From Methanobacteriota archaeon (lineage in GTDB: Archaea; Thermoplasmatota; Poseidoniia; Poseidoniales; Poseidoniaceae), in NCBI GenBank assembly GCA_029979405.1, contig JAPOHM010000038.1:1-10161 (forward strand): DNA of 10,161 nt. Direction: 5' to 3'. Shown here in pieces: positions 1 to 9,561 of the stretch. The notes beneath the pieces are model-generated. The model ran no database searches, was not told where the DNA came from, and saw nothing but the letters and a program-made list of their open reading frames with translations. Position 1 is the first letter of the stretch; each line of letters begins with the position of its first letter. The translations under genes were made by a program, and so were the position numbers.

Positions 1-2
1 AC

Positions 3-503
3 CAATTTGCTTGGATGTATAATGGGGGACGAGCTACTTTGAACTCTTACATTGAAGAATTTACAAACAGTGATGGCTCAATAAACAAGTACAAATTGAG
101 AAAAAGAGGCGCACAGGATTTAGCTTGGCTTGATTCTCTTCCACACCACATTGTCTTAGATGAGTTTAGATTAGTTCATGCTGGATATATGCCTCATGAT
201 ATTGAGCCAGACCTTCAAACAAAGGATACTCTCTTGTGGATTAGAAAAGAGTTCCACGAAACTATTTTCCCAATCGATAATGAAAGAACCGTTATCTTTG
301 GGCACTCACCAATGCCATTCTTTGGATTGAAGCAGTCTGAGGTTTGGGAATCAGACGCTGAACTGCGAAATGGAAGAACAGCGGCAATAGGAATTGACTC
401 CTGCTGTTATGGAGGAAAGGACCCTCAATTAACGGCCATTAATTTACAAACAGGAGAAATAATAAAACAAAAAATACAACACAAAAAGGAGGTATTAGTA
501 TGA
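3..503 (+). CDS. PPP-family metallophosphatase, C-terminal part (5' end outside window)
   Basis: This is the C-terminal part of a calcineurin-like serine/threonine or dinucleotide phosphatase (bacterial/archaeal PPP, PrpE/ApaH-like). The frame is open to the left edge: codons upstream of the first ATG (15) read QFAW, so that ATG is internal. Visible family motifs are W-x2-NGG-x-TL-x-SY just after the missing GNHD block, VHAG (metal-ligand His, residue 55 from the ATG at 15), LLWIRKEF, FGHSP (residues 96-100, second metal-ligand His, usually GHTP) and IGIDSCCYGG followed by LTAINL, the usual last strands. The GDxHG, GDxxDRG and GNHE blocks must lie upstream of the window. The stop codon overlaps the start of the next gene (ATGA), so the two are probably translationally coupled. 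Family assignment is firm; substrate (protein phosphate or a nucleotide such as Ap4A) cannot be told. Confidence 0.85.
   Translation, partial: QFAWMYNGGRATLNSYIEEFTNSDGSINKYKLRKRGAQDLAWLDSLPHHIVLDEFRLVHAGYMPHDIEPDLQTKDTLLWIRKEFHETIFPIDNERTVIFGHSPMPFFGLKQSEVWESDAELRNGRTAAIGIDSCCYGGKDPQLTAINLQTGEIIKQKIQHKKEVLV
486..493 (+). promoter_or_regulatory. Strong Shine-Dalgarno for the small acidic protein gene
   Basis: AAGGAGGT lies inside the last codons of the phosphatase gene, with GGAGG ending 7 nt before the ATG at 500. It is the best Shine-Dalgarno in the window, fixes the start of the following gene, and supports coupled translation across the ATGA overlap. Confidence 0.8.
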
Positions 504-835
504 AAAATAATGAAGAAATAAGAACACAGCCAGCAACAGAAGAAAGCCTAATGATTGAAAATGACGCACATCCATTCGATCAAGATTTACCAAAGACGGT
601 GAATTTCGAAGAGCAAATGCATCCCGTCTTAGTCGATGGAATCAGAGGAAAAGCGTGCACTGGGACCTTAGGGAGCTACAGCGACAGAATATCTATCCAA
701 TTGGAAGAGGAGCATCCAGAACTTGGAACTCACTTCACTACCAAGTACTTCATTTTCGAAGAGCCAGGTAAGGTAATGTGGGGCCATCACAATGCAAGAT
801 TCCAGATTGATTTGATTATGGAAGAAGAGGAATAA
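500..835 (+). CDS. Small acidic protein of unknown function, coupled to the phosphatase gene
   Basis: I do not recognise this 111-residue protein. It has no signal peptide, membrane segment or cysteine cluster (one Cys), and is strongly acidic, ending in MEEEE. Residues 1-35 look polar and disordered. The rest (about 36-111) alternates hydrophobic and polar residues in a way that suggests a small beta-rich fold, ending with a GHHNARFQIDLI stretch. The ATG overlaps the phosphatase stop codon (ATGA) and has a strong Shine-Dalgarno, so it is a real gene translated with the phosphatase. Co-translation suggests a partner or regulator of that enzyme, but nothing in the sequence shows this directly. 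The minus-strand frame over its 3' half is a shadow. Confidence 0.8.
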   Translation: MKNNEEIRTQPATEESLMIENDAHPFDQDLPKTVNFEEQMHPVLVDGIRGKACTGTLGSYSDRISIQLEEEHPELGTHFTTKYFIFEEPGKVMWGHHNARFQIDLIMEEEE

Positions 836-837
836 GC

Positions 838-844
838 AAATATT
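838..844 (+). promoter_or_regulatory. Possible TATA-like element before the amidohydrolase gene
   Basis: AAATATT sits directly after the small protein gene, centred 25 nt before a TTG (866) and 31 nt before an ATG (872). No Shine-Dalgarno precedes either codon, so a leaderless or nearly leaderless transcript starting around 866-868 would fit archaeal spacing. The region is AT-rich, so the match is weak. Confidence 0.3.
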
Positions 845-871
845 CACATTGGATAATATCCACCATTGAAC

Positions 872-2125
872 ATGGGCGAAGCCGCTGCACGCTATACAAA
901 CGCAGTGCTGATTGATGAAAATCAAAAAACCCATTTGGGTGATTTTCTTCTATTTGCTGACGGAACTTGGTCGTCTTCTAACGGAGACGAGGACGTCGTT
1001 TACAACATTGATGGAACAAAAAAATTGATTACGCGTTCATTCCAAAATTGGCATACTCATTTGCCTATGCAATTGAATGCTCGTGACTTTTCAGACGGCT
1101 TACCACTGGATGAATGGCTTGAGAAATCTATTTTTCCAACCGAGATGAATCTAACAAAGGAATATGCGCACATAGGCGCCCTTGCTTCTGCTCTAGAGAT
1201 GATCAAGACCGGTTCTACATTTGCATGCGACATGTATCATTTCCCGCAAGCGATTGTTTCGGCACTAAATGAGGCTGGACTTAGAGGGGTCGTTTGTGGT
1301 CCGCAAACACTGTGGCCACCTCAGGAAGATGGAGATGATGGTAGCGTGAGAAGACAGTTAGATACTCAACTGGCTTCTAACAAACCTGAGAACAAAGTCC
1401 AGTATGGTGTAGCCACACATGCTGTTTATACTTGCGATAAGGAAACACTTCTTGGCGGTAAGGAATTAGCTGAGAAGCATGATGCCCACCTTCATGTTCA
1501 CATTTCTGAAACAAGAAAAGAGGTTGCTGGGTGTTATGAGAAAACTGGAATGTATCCGGTAGAATACCTTGACAGTCTAGATTACTTCATTCCAAACAAA
1601 ACAATCTGTGCACATGGTTCATGGGTGAAGAAGTCGGAAATGAGAACAATGGCTGCAAGAGATGCAACTCTAGTTCACTGCCCTTCCTCAAACATGAAAT
1701 TAGCTTGCGGAGGAACCGCCTCTATACCTGCATACAGGGATGCTGGAGTCAACATCCGACTTGGAACAGACGGACCTGCTTCAAGTGGTTCTGGATTGGA
1801 CATGGCGCACGAAGCCAGAATGGCTTGTCTTGTACAGAGACACGACCATTGGGACGCTTCAGCAATGCTTGCAAAGGAAGCATTCGCAATCGCTACTAAG
1901 GATAGTCAAGATTGGGCCGTTTGGGACTTGAATGACATCAAGATGTCACCTTATGGTAAAGATAACGAGAGGCACATTTCCAATTTGATTTACAACGGTG
2001 CAAAATGTGTCGACCTTTGGGTAGAAGGCGAGGCGTTGATGAAGGATTGTAAAGTCAATTCTATCGATGAACATAAACTTCTGACTGATTTCAACCAAGC
2101 GGTAGAAAATTACTATTCATTTTAA
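872..2125 (+). CDS. Amidohydrolase, MTA/SAH deaminase-like (TRZ/ATZ family)
   Basis: Cytosolic metal-dependent hydrolase of the amidohydrolase superfamily, closest in motifs to 5-methylthioadenosine/S-adenosylhomocysteine deaminases and related aminohydrolases. Numbering from ATG 872 (417 residues, normal length): NWHTHLPM carries the metal-binding HxH (H61, H63); IFPTE holds the usual substrate-binding Glu (E91); ASALEMIKTGSTFACDMY is typical of the family; HLHVHISET (208-216), AHGSW (H248), HCPSSNMKL (H269) and LGTDGPAS (D300) supply the remaining metal and catalytic positions. An in-frame TTG at 866 could add two residues. The N-terminal beta-sandwich is short, and the usual PGF(V/I)N before HxH is replaced by TRSFQN. 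After the barrel the family's N-A-P-x-VD element is YNGAKCVD. Superfamily and deaminase-like subgroup are clear, but the substrate is not: MTA, SAH, another purine or a pterin/guanidine compound are all possible. It converges with the next gene, 15 bp apart. Confidence 0.85.
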   Translation: MGEAAARYTNAVLIDENQKTHLGDFLLFADGTWSSSNGDEDVVYNIDGTKKLITRSFQNWHTHLPMQLNARDFSDGLPLDEWLEKSIFPTEMNLTKEYAHIGALASALEMIKTGSTFACDMYHFPQAIVSALNEAGLRGVVCGPQTLWPPQEDGDDGSVRRQLDTQLASNKPENKVQYGVATHAVYTCDKETLLGGKELAEKHDAHLHVHISETRKEVAGCYEKTGMYPVEYLDSLDYFIPNKTICAHGSWVKKSEMRTMAARDATLVHCPSSNMKLACGGTASIPAYRDAGVNIRLGTDGPASSGSGLDMAHEARMACLVQRHDHWDASAMLAKEAFAIATKDSQDWAVWDLNDIKMSPYGKDNERHISNLIYNGAKCVDLWVEGEALMKDCKVNSIDEHKLLTDFNQAVENYYSF

Positions 2126-2140
2126 TGAACCATTATTAAA

Positions 2141-2920
2141 TCAATACTGTTTATTAAGATTATAACTTTGGTATGAGAAATTTTGATTTTCTTCTAACGA
2201 CGCCTGAGTTAGAATATCTGGCTCAATGTATCTGCCTCTTCCATAGGCATCGTTATCGATTTGTTGCTGATAATTATGTTTTGAAACTGCATCCTGCATT
2301 TCTTCTTGAAACTTCTTTTCTTGAATATCCTTCATCATCTTTCTCTGAATTAAGAATGAATTCAGGAATAAAGCGAGACCTATTAATTGAACATTCACAT
2401 CTGTCAAAACAACATCGGAAGGAATTTGACCATTCATGATGAAATATCCATAAATCACAAACAGAGTCCCTAAGGCTGCTGAACCGAATAAATACAGATT
2501 TTTCCTCATATATCGGTTGATCAAGAAAGAAATACCAACTAATATTCCACCCATTATTTCCGTTCCTGAATCATAACCGTTTGCTTCTAACACAGTTATG
2601 ATGAACAACATGGTTTGAAGAGAGATATATGCAGTGATTGCGAGGGATAGAAGATTGACTGCTGTAAACATCAATAACCCAATTCCAAGGGTAATAGCAA
2701 TCGTTACATCTCCCTCTGGGTATGGTATCATATAACCAATTTCACTGTAAATTATCGCGCTTGACAAATTACCTATTGCGCAACCTGTCAAGAATGAAAG
2801 TATCTTGATTCTTTTTGCACCCCTAAACATTAGGTAAACACCAATTATAACCAAAATTACTCCAAAGGTTGGACCACCCCAAGAATCAATTTGTGCCCAA
2901 ATTTCAGCGGATAACCCCAT
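2141..2920 (-). CDS. Multi-spanning membrane protein of unknown function
   Basis: The 259-residue protein has about seven predicted hydrophobic segments (roughly residues 15-32, 37-57, 72-93, 95-112, 120-136, 141-161, 176-191), then a hydrophilic C-terminal tail of about 68 residues rich in Gln, Asn, Glu and Tyr. The G-V-Y-L-M-F-R-G-A-K-R step between helices 1 and 2, followed by LSFLTGCAIG, recalls DUF4203/TMEM198-like small membrane proteins, but this is a weak resemblance, not an assignment. The start is supported by GAGGT seven nt before the ATG. It lies 16 bp after the Ca2+/H+ antiporter gene on the same strand and is probably the last gene of that operon. No catalytic or transport motif is visible, so an accessory role to the antiporter or surface protein is only suggested by position. 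Confidence 0.75.
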   Translation of the reverse strand: MGLSAEIWAQIDSWGGPTFGVILVIIGVYLMFRGAKRIKILSFLTGCAIGNLSSAIIYSEIGYMIPYPEGDVTIAITLGIGLLMFTAVNLLSLAITAYISLQTMLFIITVLEANGYDSGTEIMGGILVGISFLINRYMRKNLYLFGSAALGTLFVIYGYFIMNGQIPSDVVLTDVNVQLIGLALFLNSFLIQRKMMKDIQEKKFQEEMQDAVSKHNYQQQIDNDAYGRGRYIEPDILTQASLEENQNFSYQSYNLNKQY

Positions 2921-2927
2921 GCTTAAT

Positions 2928-2932
2928 ACCTC
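2928..2932 (-). promoter_or_regulatory. Shine-Dalgarno for the multi-spanning membrane protein gene
   Basis: On the minus strand this reads GAGGT, seven nt before the ATG at 2920, and lies in the 16-bp gap after the antiporter stop codon. It decides the start and supports translation from a shared mRNA. Confidence 0.6.
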
Positions 2933-2936
2933 GACA

Positions 2937-4061
2937 TTACAACATCCAGAAACTCATTGCTAAAATGATATAACATGCTAACAACATTATGCCTTCTAAC
3001 CAATTTGATTTCCCATCATTCAAGATGAAATTAACAACCAACACCGACATGAAGGTAGCGGCAGTTTCCAACGGCCCAAATTCAAGTGATAGGTTGACTC
3101 CCATTAACCAAGCAAAAATTACCATCAATGGAGCTACAAAAACCGCTATTTGTACACTTGAACCAATCGCAATTGCAAGAGATAAGTCCATCTTATTTTT
3201 ACCCGCAACTATTACAGCAGTGAAGTGTTCTGCTGCGTTTCCAAAGAATGGGAGTAGAATAACACCGATAAAAAGAGCTGGCAAATTCCATTCGTTTGCA
3301 GCCGAATCGATTGAGTGAACAAGTATTTCAGCCATCCAGCCTACCAAAATTGTCGCTAAAATAAGTAAAGTCCAAGCATCCTTAGACGTCATCCTAGGAT
3401 CTTCATGCTCAATGTGCTCTTCTGAATTGAATATATCAGAGTGCGTCTTTAATTGGAAAAGTAGTGCTGAACCATAAATTAACAACAGGATTATTGAAGC
3501 ATATCTTGACAATTGGACAATGCTATCAAACCCTCCTCCGCCAAGATTTACCGCTGCTGGGATTAGCATAGCAAGGACTGCGATAAGCAACATTGAACCA
3601 CTTGAATCCAATGCTGATTGGTTGAAACTCTGATTCCTGTGATTTATTCCTCCCCATAAAACTGCAAGTCCCAAAACGAGTAACATATTCCCGAGAATAC
3701 TCCCAATAAGGCTCGCCTGGACGACTGTTATCATGGTTTCAGCCTGGTCAGCATGTTTGGCAGCCGTGTAAATCGCCAATCCAGCAATAATGATTTCAAC
3801 AGCATTACCAAATGTAGCGTTTAGAAGGCCACCTAGAGATTGGCTCGTACGGAGTGCAATTTCCTCGGTCGCATGACCCATCAAGAACGCTAGAGGCATA
3901 ATAGCAACCATGGAAAACAGGAAACTAAGTGCTGCATCGTGTGCAATTATCGAAAAATATGCTGTTACTGGAACTGCTATTAATAACCAGTTCAACTTAT
4001 TCTCCGTAGGACTGAATGCCTGAAGTACGCTTATTTCTGAAGAGGAATGTTCTTCAGACAA
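2937..4061 (-). CDS. CAX-family Ca2+/H+ antiporter (cation exchanger)
   Basis: An integral membrane exchanger of the Ca2+:cation antiporter superfamily, CAX branch, expected to export Ca2+ in exchange for protons. The 374-residue length and about eleven hydrophobic segments fit the family. The first alpha repeat reads GHATEEIALRTSQSLGGLLN then FGNAVEII (62-91; key Glu E89) and QASLIGSILGNMLLVLG; the second reads PFFGNAAEHF (271-280; E278, H279) and IAIGSSVQIAVFVAP. The GNAVE and GNAAEH pair is diagnostic. The halves are joined by an acidic, His-containing loop (about 207-228, HSDIFNSEEHIEHEDP), as in other CAX proteins. The start is a TTG: no other start codon occurs before residue 51, and an AAGTGAT sequence just upstream resembles an extended Shine-Dalgarno. 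Only 4 bp separate it from the stop codon of the large surface protein gene, so coupled translation is likely. Na+ or other divalent ions cannot be excluded. Confidence 0.93.
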   Translation of the reverse strand: MSEEHSSSEISVLQAFSPTENKLNWLLIAVPVTAYFSIIAHDAALSFLFSMVAIMPLAFLMGHATEEIALRTSQSLGGLLNATFGNAVEIIIAGLAIYTAAKHADQAETMITVVQASLIGSILGNMLLVLGLAVLWGGINHRNQSFNQSALDSSGSMLLIAVLAMLIPAAVNLGGGGFDSIVQLSRYASIILLLIYGSALLFQLKTHSDIFNSEEHIEHEDPRMTSKDAWTLLILATILVGWMAEILVHSIDSAANEWNLPALFIGVILLPFFGNAAEHFTAVIVAGKNKMDLSLAIAIGSSVQIAVFVAPLMVIFAWLMGVNLSLEFGPLETAATFMSVLVVNFILNDGKSNWLEGIMLLACYIILAMSFWML

Positions 4062-4065
4062 GATA

Positions 4066-7278
<3,213 letters not shown>

Positions 7279-7309
7279 TCTATCGCTTTCCGTGATTTGG
7301 TTATGAGGA

Positions 7310-7326
7310 TACCGCCGTAGGCGGTA
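7310..7326. repeat. Perfect 7-bp inverted repeat upstream of the surface protein gene
   Basis: TACCGCC-GTA-GGCGGTA forms a perfect 7-bp stem with a 3-nt loop, GC-rich within AT-rich surroundings. It lies in the 88-bp gap between the lipid synthase stop (7367) and the surface protein start (7278), 32-48 nt before that start. A CTATAG sequence about 25-30 bp upstream of it could be a TATA box, which would place the hairpin at the 5' end of the mRNA. No U-run follows on either strand, so it is not a classical terminator. It may be an operator, an RNA leader hairpin or an mRNA processing site. Confidence 0.6.
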
Positions 7327-7366
7327 CAAAATGTGCGTAATTTGCGACTGTTCTATAGTTTTCAAA

Positions 7367-8071
7367 CTAAGCCTCATCATCGTTATTATTATGTGACGGA
7401 GTAGATATAGGCTTCGATTTGTCAAGTTCTTGGATTTGACCTCTTGCTTTTATGAATCTAACAATGAATGTGTATGCTCCACCAAATCCAGATATTGCGA
7501 TAATTATCGAAATTGGGTTTATCTCTATACCATTCCAAGCACCAAACGAATCGTTTCCAATGTAAGCCATTACTGCGCAGGAAATTAAGGCAATGAATGT
7601 CAGAACCATCCTGTCCGCTCTGCTGAAACCGCCATAATTTCTTGCACCTGAAACCGCCTGCGCTTGTGTACCTAGATAGGAACCAAACATTGTCAACATC
7701 GCGGCAAGCCAAGCCAGTTCAACATGTCCAAACCAATACATATTGTAACCAAGAGCTAAAATCCAGACAACATCAAGAACTCTGTCAAGTGTATGGTCAA
7801 GATAATCGCCCCATCGAGTAACCTTGCCTGTAGCTCTTGCTAAATTTCCATCCAAACCGTCAAGGGCCATCGCCATAGCCATCAAAAAAGCGGCTCCTAA
7901 AAACATCAAAGCGCCCTCAGTACCTCCTTCAGCACTCATCATCATATAGGCTGATAGTAGTCCAGTAGGGAGTGTCAACCATGTCAAAACAGCTGGCTCA
8001 ACACCGTGTAATTTAGTTACCAAAGGATCGCTCATTTTCTTGAACAAATTGCGTCCTTTTTCTAAGGCCAT
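7367..8071 (-). CDS. CDP-alcohol phosphatidyltransferase (archaeal phospholipid head-group synthase)
   Basis: A membrane enzyme that transfers a polar alcohol, or a polyol phosphate, onto a CDP-activated lipid (CDP-archaeol in archaea), releasing CMP. From ATG 8071 it has 234 residues, a normal length, with about six hydrophobic segments. The full signature D-x2-DG-x2-AR-x8-G-x3-D-x3-D is intact: D71, D74, G75, A78, R79, G88, D92 and D96, within DGLDGNLAR and GDYLDHTLD. The N-terminal DPLVTKL...PAVLTWL also matches the family. The polar tail (about 208-234) ends with NNNDDEA. An in-frame TTG at 8083 could add four residues, but the ATG is preceded by GGGGGAATCC, which resembles an extended Shine-Dalgarno. 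The start lies 30 bp after the AK6-like kinase stop, so the pair is probably co-transcribed. The head group cannot be read from sequence: archaetidylinositol phosphate, archaetidylglycerol phosphate and archaetidylserine synthases share this signature. Confidence 0.9.
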   Translation of the reverse strand: MALEKGRNLFKKMSDPLVTKLHGVEPAVLTWLTLPTGLLSAYMMMSAEGGTEGALMFLGAAFLMAMAMALDGLDGNLARATGKVTRWGDYLDHTLDRVLDVVWILALGYNMYWFGHVELAWLAAMLTMFGSYLGTQAQAVSGARNYGGFSRADRMVLTFIALISCAVMAYIGNDSFGAWNGIEINPISIIIAISGFGGAYTFIVRFIKARGQIQELDKSKPISTPSHNNNDDEA

Positions 8072-8101
8072 GGATTCCCCCAAACCAAGACGCCTTTTGT
8101 A

Positions 8102-8590
8102 TTATATCTCAGAAATCCAGTCAATAGCATCAAATGGACTGGTAATATTTGGGCAGCCAGAATTTATCCAATCGACTATGTTTTCAGAATCCTCAATTTT
8201 CGGACGATTATCATTCAATAAATCGGCCCAAACCCCGCCTAATAATTCAAATTCAACATTTTCTTCGACTTTAACAACTGAATATTCTCGATTAGTCAAT
8301 CTCTGTCTCAAGATCTCTGGCTTACATCTCAGAATAATAATTGCATCAACAGGCAACAGGTGTGATAGATGTCCGTCAATTAGTGTAATTTCGTCTGGTT
8401 TAACCCATTTTTTTGACAGATTTTCTATGTCGATTGGTGCAGCGCCGTCTGATTCAACAGGGCCTATGCAATCATATTTTATCGCTAATTCATTTACTGA
8501 AAGAACCGGATATGGTAATTTCGAACAAAGTGTAGTTTTGCCACAACCAGGGGTACCAGTTACGGCAATCGACTTTATTTCTGATTCCAT
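8102..8590 (-). CDS. AK6/Fap7-like adenylate (NMP) kinase
   Basis: A small P-loop nucleotide kinase of the AK6/Fap7 (hCINAP) family, present in archaea and eukaryotes. These proteins have adenylate kinase/ATPase activity and, where studied, help mature the small ribosomal subunit through ribosomal protein uS11. Visible motifs: AVTGTPGCGKTT (9-20, Walker A with K18), IDGHLSHLLPVD (71-82, the DGH element typical of this family) and LRCKPEILRQRLTNREYS then KVEENVEFE (87-115, the LID region). The 162-residue length is slightly under the usual 170-190. No Shine-Dalgarno precedes the ATG, but a TTAAATTT box lies centred 27 nt upstream, so a leaderless transcript is likely. The lipid synthase gene follows 30 bp downstream. 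Family assignment is firm; the ribosome role here is inferred from homologues. Confidence 0.9.
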   Translation of the reverse strand: MESEIKSIAVTGTPGCGKTTLCSKLPYPVLSVNELAIKYDCIGPVESDGAAPIDIENLSKKWVKPDEITLIDGHLSHLLPVDAIIILRCKPEILRQRLTNREYSVVKVEENVEFELLGGVWADLLNDNRPKIEDSENIVDWINSGCPNITSPFDAIDWISEI

Positions 8591-8613
8591 TCGACTTTTG
8601 CTAAGTAGTTACC

Positions 8614-8621
8614 AAATTTAA
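8614..8621 (-). promoter_or_regulatory. TATA-like box for the AK6/Fap7-like kinase operon
   Basis: On the minus strand this reads TTAAATTT, centred about 27 nt before the ATG at 8590. That is the expected archaeal TATA position if transcription starts at the start codon. The lack of any purine-rich ribosome site before that ATG fits a leaderless mRNA. The divergent gene at 8692 shares this 101-bp intergenic region (8591-8691). Confidence 0.5.
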
Positions 8622-8681
8622 CTCATTTCGTTATTTTTGTTTTAGTTAATTCAACCGATGGTGTGAAAAGCGACTACTCTC

Positions 8682-8688
8682 AGGTTGA
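8682..8688 (+). promoter_or_regulatory. Shine-Dalgarno-like site for the TPR-like protein gene
   Basis: AGGTTGA ends three nt before the ATG at 8692. It resembles the AGGTGAT part of the archaeal Shine-Dalgarno consensus with one extra T. A similar AGGTTG stands before the lipoprotein gene at 9562. This suggests a leadered mRNA here, in contrast to the leaderless arrangement of the divergent kinase gene. Confidence 0.45.
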
Positions 8689-8691
8689 TTC

Positions 8692-9381
8692 ATGTTCGGA
8701 ACGACTAATCCAGAACAAGCGATTAGTCAATTGGAAGCATATCACAGAGAAGGTCGCTCCGAGAGGGCCGAAGTTATGGCATCAGCCCTAGTTGACCAAT
8801 TGATGGCTCAAAAACCAAGAGATGATGCAACGCAGGATTTTCTTGTAAGAGGTCTACGAATACTTGCAGCTGTATTGAATAGTAGAGCAAAATACAAGCG
8901 TGCAAGGACAACGATTACAATTCTACACAAGCAAAGGAACATTCTCGGGAAGTCTCTTGGTCATGATTTTGTAACGGCAGCTGCTGATTATCATTTAGCT
9001 GGGTTTATTCATTCTAATGCTGGGAAAAAGAGAGCTGCTGCAAAAGCATTTGCAAAATGTGAGAAATTACAACCCGGGCACATCGCAGCGGCATTAGATT
9101 TAGCTGAGCAATGTGGTAACACGAAAACTTTAGCAAAATTAGTTCCAATAGCAGGGCCAGTAATTAGCAAAAATGGAGCCTTTGTTCTAGAGATCGAATC
9201 AAGACCTCCCGCAGATGCTAGAAGAATTGGTCAGGTTTTGGGAGGAGACGTACAATCAAGTATTGAATCGCAAATCTCTGCAATCATTTCTGGGGAGCAG
9301 GCTGCTAATGCAAGATTGCAAGCCGCTGTTGACTCGTTGGTTCCAGCACACGACTATCACGAATACAGTTCAAACAACTGA
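8692..9381 (+). CDS. Helical TPR-like repeat protein of unknown function
   Basis: A soluble 229-residue protein with no signal peptide or membrane helix. It is Ala-rich and almost wholly alpha-helical by pattern. Residues about 97-130 (ADYHLAGFIHSNAGKKRAAA onward to KLQPGH) fit a tetratricopeptide repeat: small residues at the packing positions, then the P at the turn. Residues 10-85 show two or three more degenerate helical pairs (ERAEVMASALVDQL, FLVRGLRILAAVLNSRAKYKRA). The C-terminal third is less regular and ends with a polar HDYHEYSSNN. TPR proteins usually serve as binding scaffolds, so a protein-interaction role is inferred; no partner is indicated. It is transcribed divergently from the kinase/lipid synthase operon, and its stop codon lies 3 bp from the encoded CCA of the convergent initiator tRNA. 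Confidence 0.75.
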   Translation: MFGTTNPEQAISQLEAYHREGRSERAEVMASALVDQLMAQKPRDDATQDFLVRGLRILAAVLNSRAKYKRARTTITILHKQRNILGKSLGHDFVTAAADYHLAGFIHSNAGKKRAAAKAFAKCEKLQPGHIAAALDLAEQCGNTKTLAKLVPIAGPVISKNGAFVLEIESRPPADARRIGQVLGGDVQSSIESQISAIISGEQAANARLQAAVDSLVPAHDYHEYSSNN

Positions 9382-9384
9382 GAT

Positions 9385-9462
9385 TGGTAGCGGGAGATGG
9401 ATTTGAACCATCGATCTACGGGTTATGAGCCCGTCGGTCGAACCATGCTAACCTATCCCGCT
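9385..9462 (-). tRNA. Initiator tRNA-Met (CAT), CCA encoded
   Basis: A complete cloverleaf on the minus strand. The acceptor stem AGCGGGA (9462-9456) pairs with TCCCGCT (9395-9389); a discriminator A (9388) and a genome-encoded CCA (9387-9385) follow. The D stem is GGTT/GACC (last pair G:U), the anticodon stem ACGGG/CCCGT closes the loop CTCATAA with anticodon CAT (9427-9425), and the T stem GATGG/CCATC closes TTCAAAT. No intron is present. Two features mark it as the initiator rather than elongator Met or Ile(CAU): the A1:U72 first pair seen in archaeal and eukaryotic initiators, and three consecutive G:C pairs (GGG/CCC) at the base of the anticodon stem. It has its own orientation, opposite to both neighbouring protein genes. 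Confidence 0.95.
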
Positions 9463-9561
9463 ATGTATCAGCCTGCGAGGGTCCCCATTTTTGAAACCAC
9501 CGACTTAATCAATCGAGGATAAACGGGAGGTTTTTGGATAGGAGCAACATAGGTTGTACTG
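9463..9561. other. Divergent intergenic region between initiator tRNA and lipoprotein gene
   Basis: This 99-bp region must carry promoters for both the minus-strand tRNA and the + strand lipoprotein gene. On the minus strand GGTTTCAAAAATGG (9485-9498) lies about 22-36 nt before the tRNA 5' end and could be its BRE/TATA. On the + strand CTTAATCAAT (9504-9513) is a weak TATA candidate. AGGTTG before ATG 9562 is the likely ribosome site. A GGGAGG at 9525-9530 is too far from any start codon to serve. Confidence 0.35.

Noticed and set aside
2116..2129. Inverted repeat TTCATT-TT-AATGAA at the amidohydrolase stop codon, as a bidirectional terminator
   Set aside because: It is a weak AT-only 6-bp stem with a 2-nt loop, expected by chance in this AT-rich DNA, and archaeal termination does not depend on hairpins.
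7279..7425. 49-codon N-terminal extension of the surface protein
   Set aside because: It overlaps the end of the lipid synthase gene and would place the signal peptide more than 60 residues inside; Met at 7278 or just after gives a normal secretion signal.
8040..8621. Plus-strand open frame of 193 codons opposite the AK6-like kinase
   Set aside because: It is fully antisense to a gene with clear P-loop and DGH motifs, and its translation shows no family features.
9385..9462. tRNA as an integration (att) site for a mobile element
   Set aside because: No integrase gene and no repeat of the tRNA 3' end are seen in the window.
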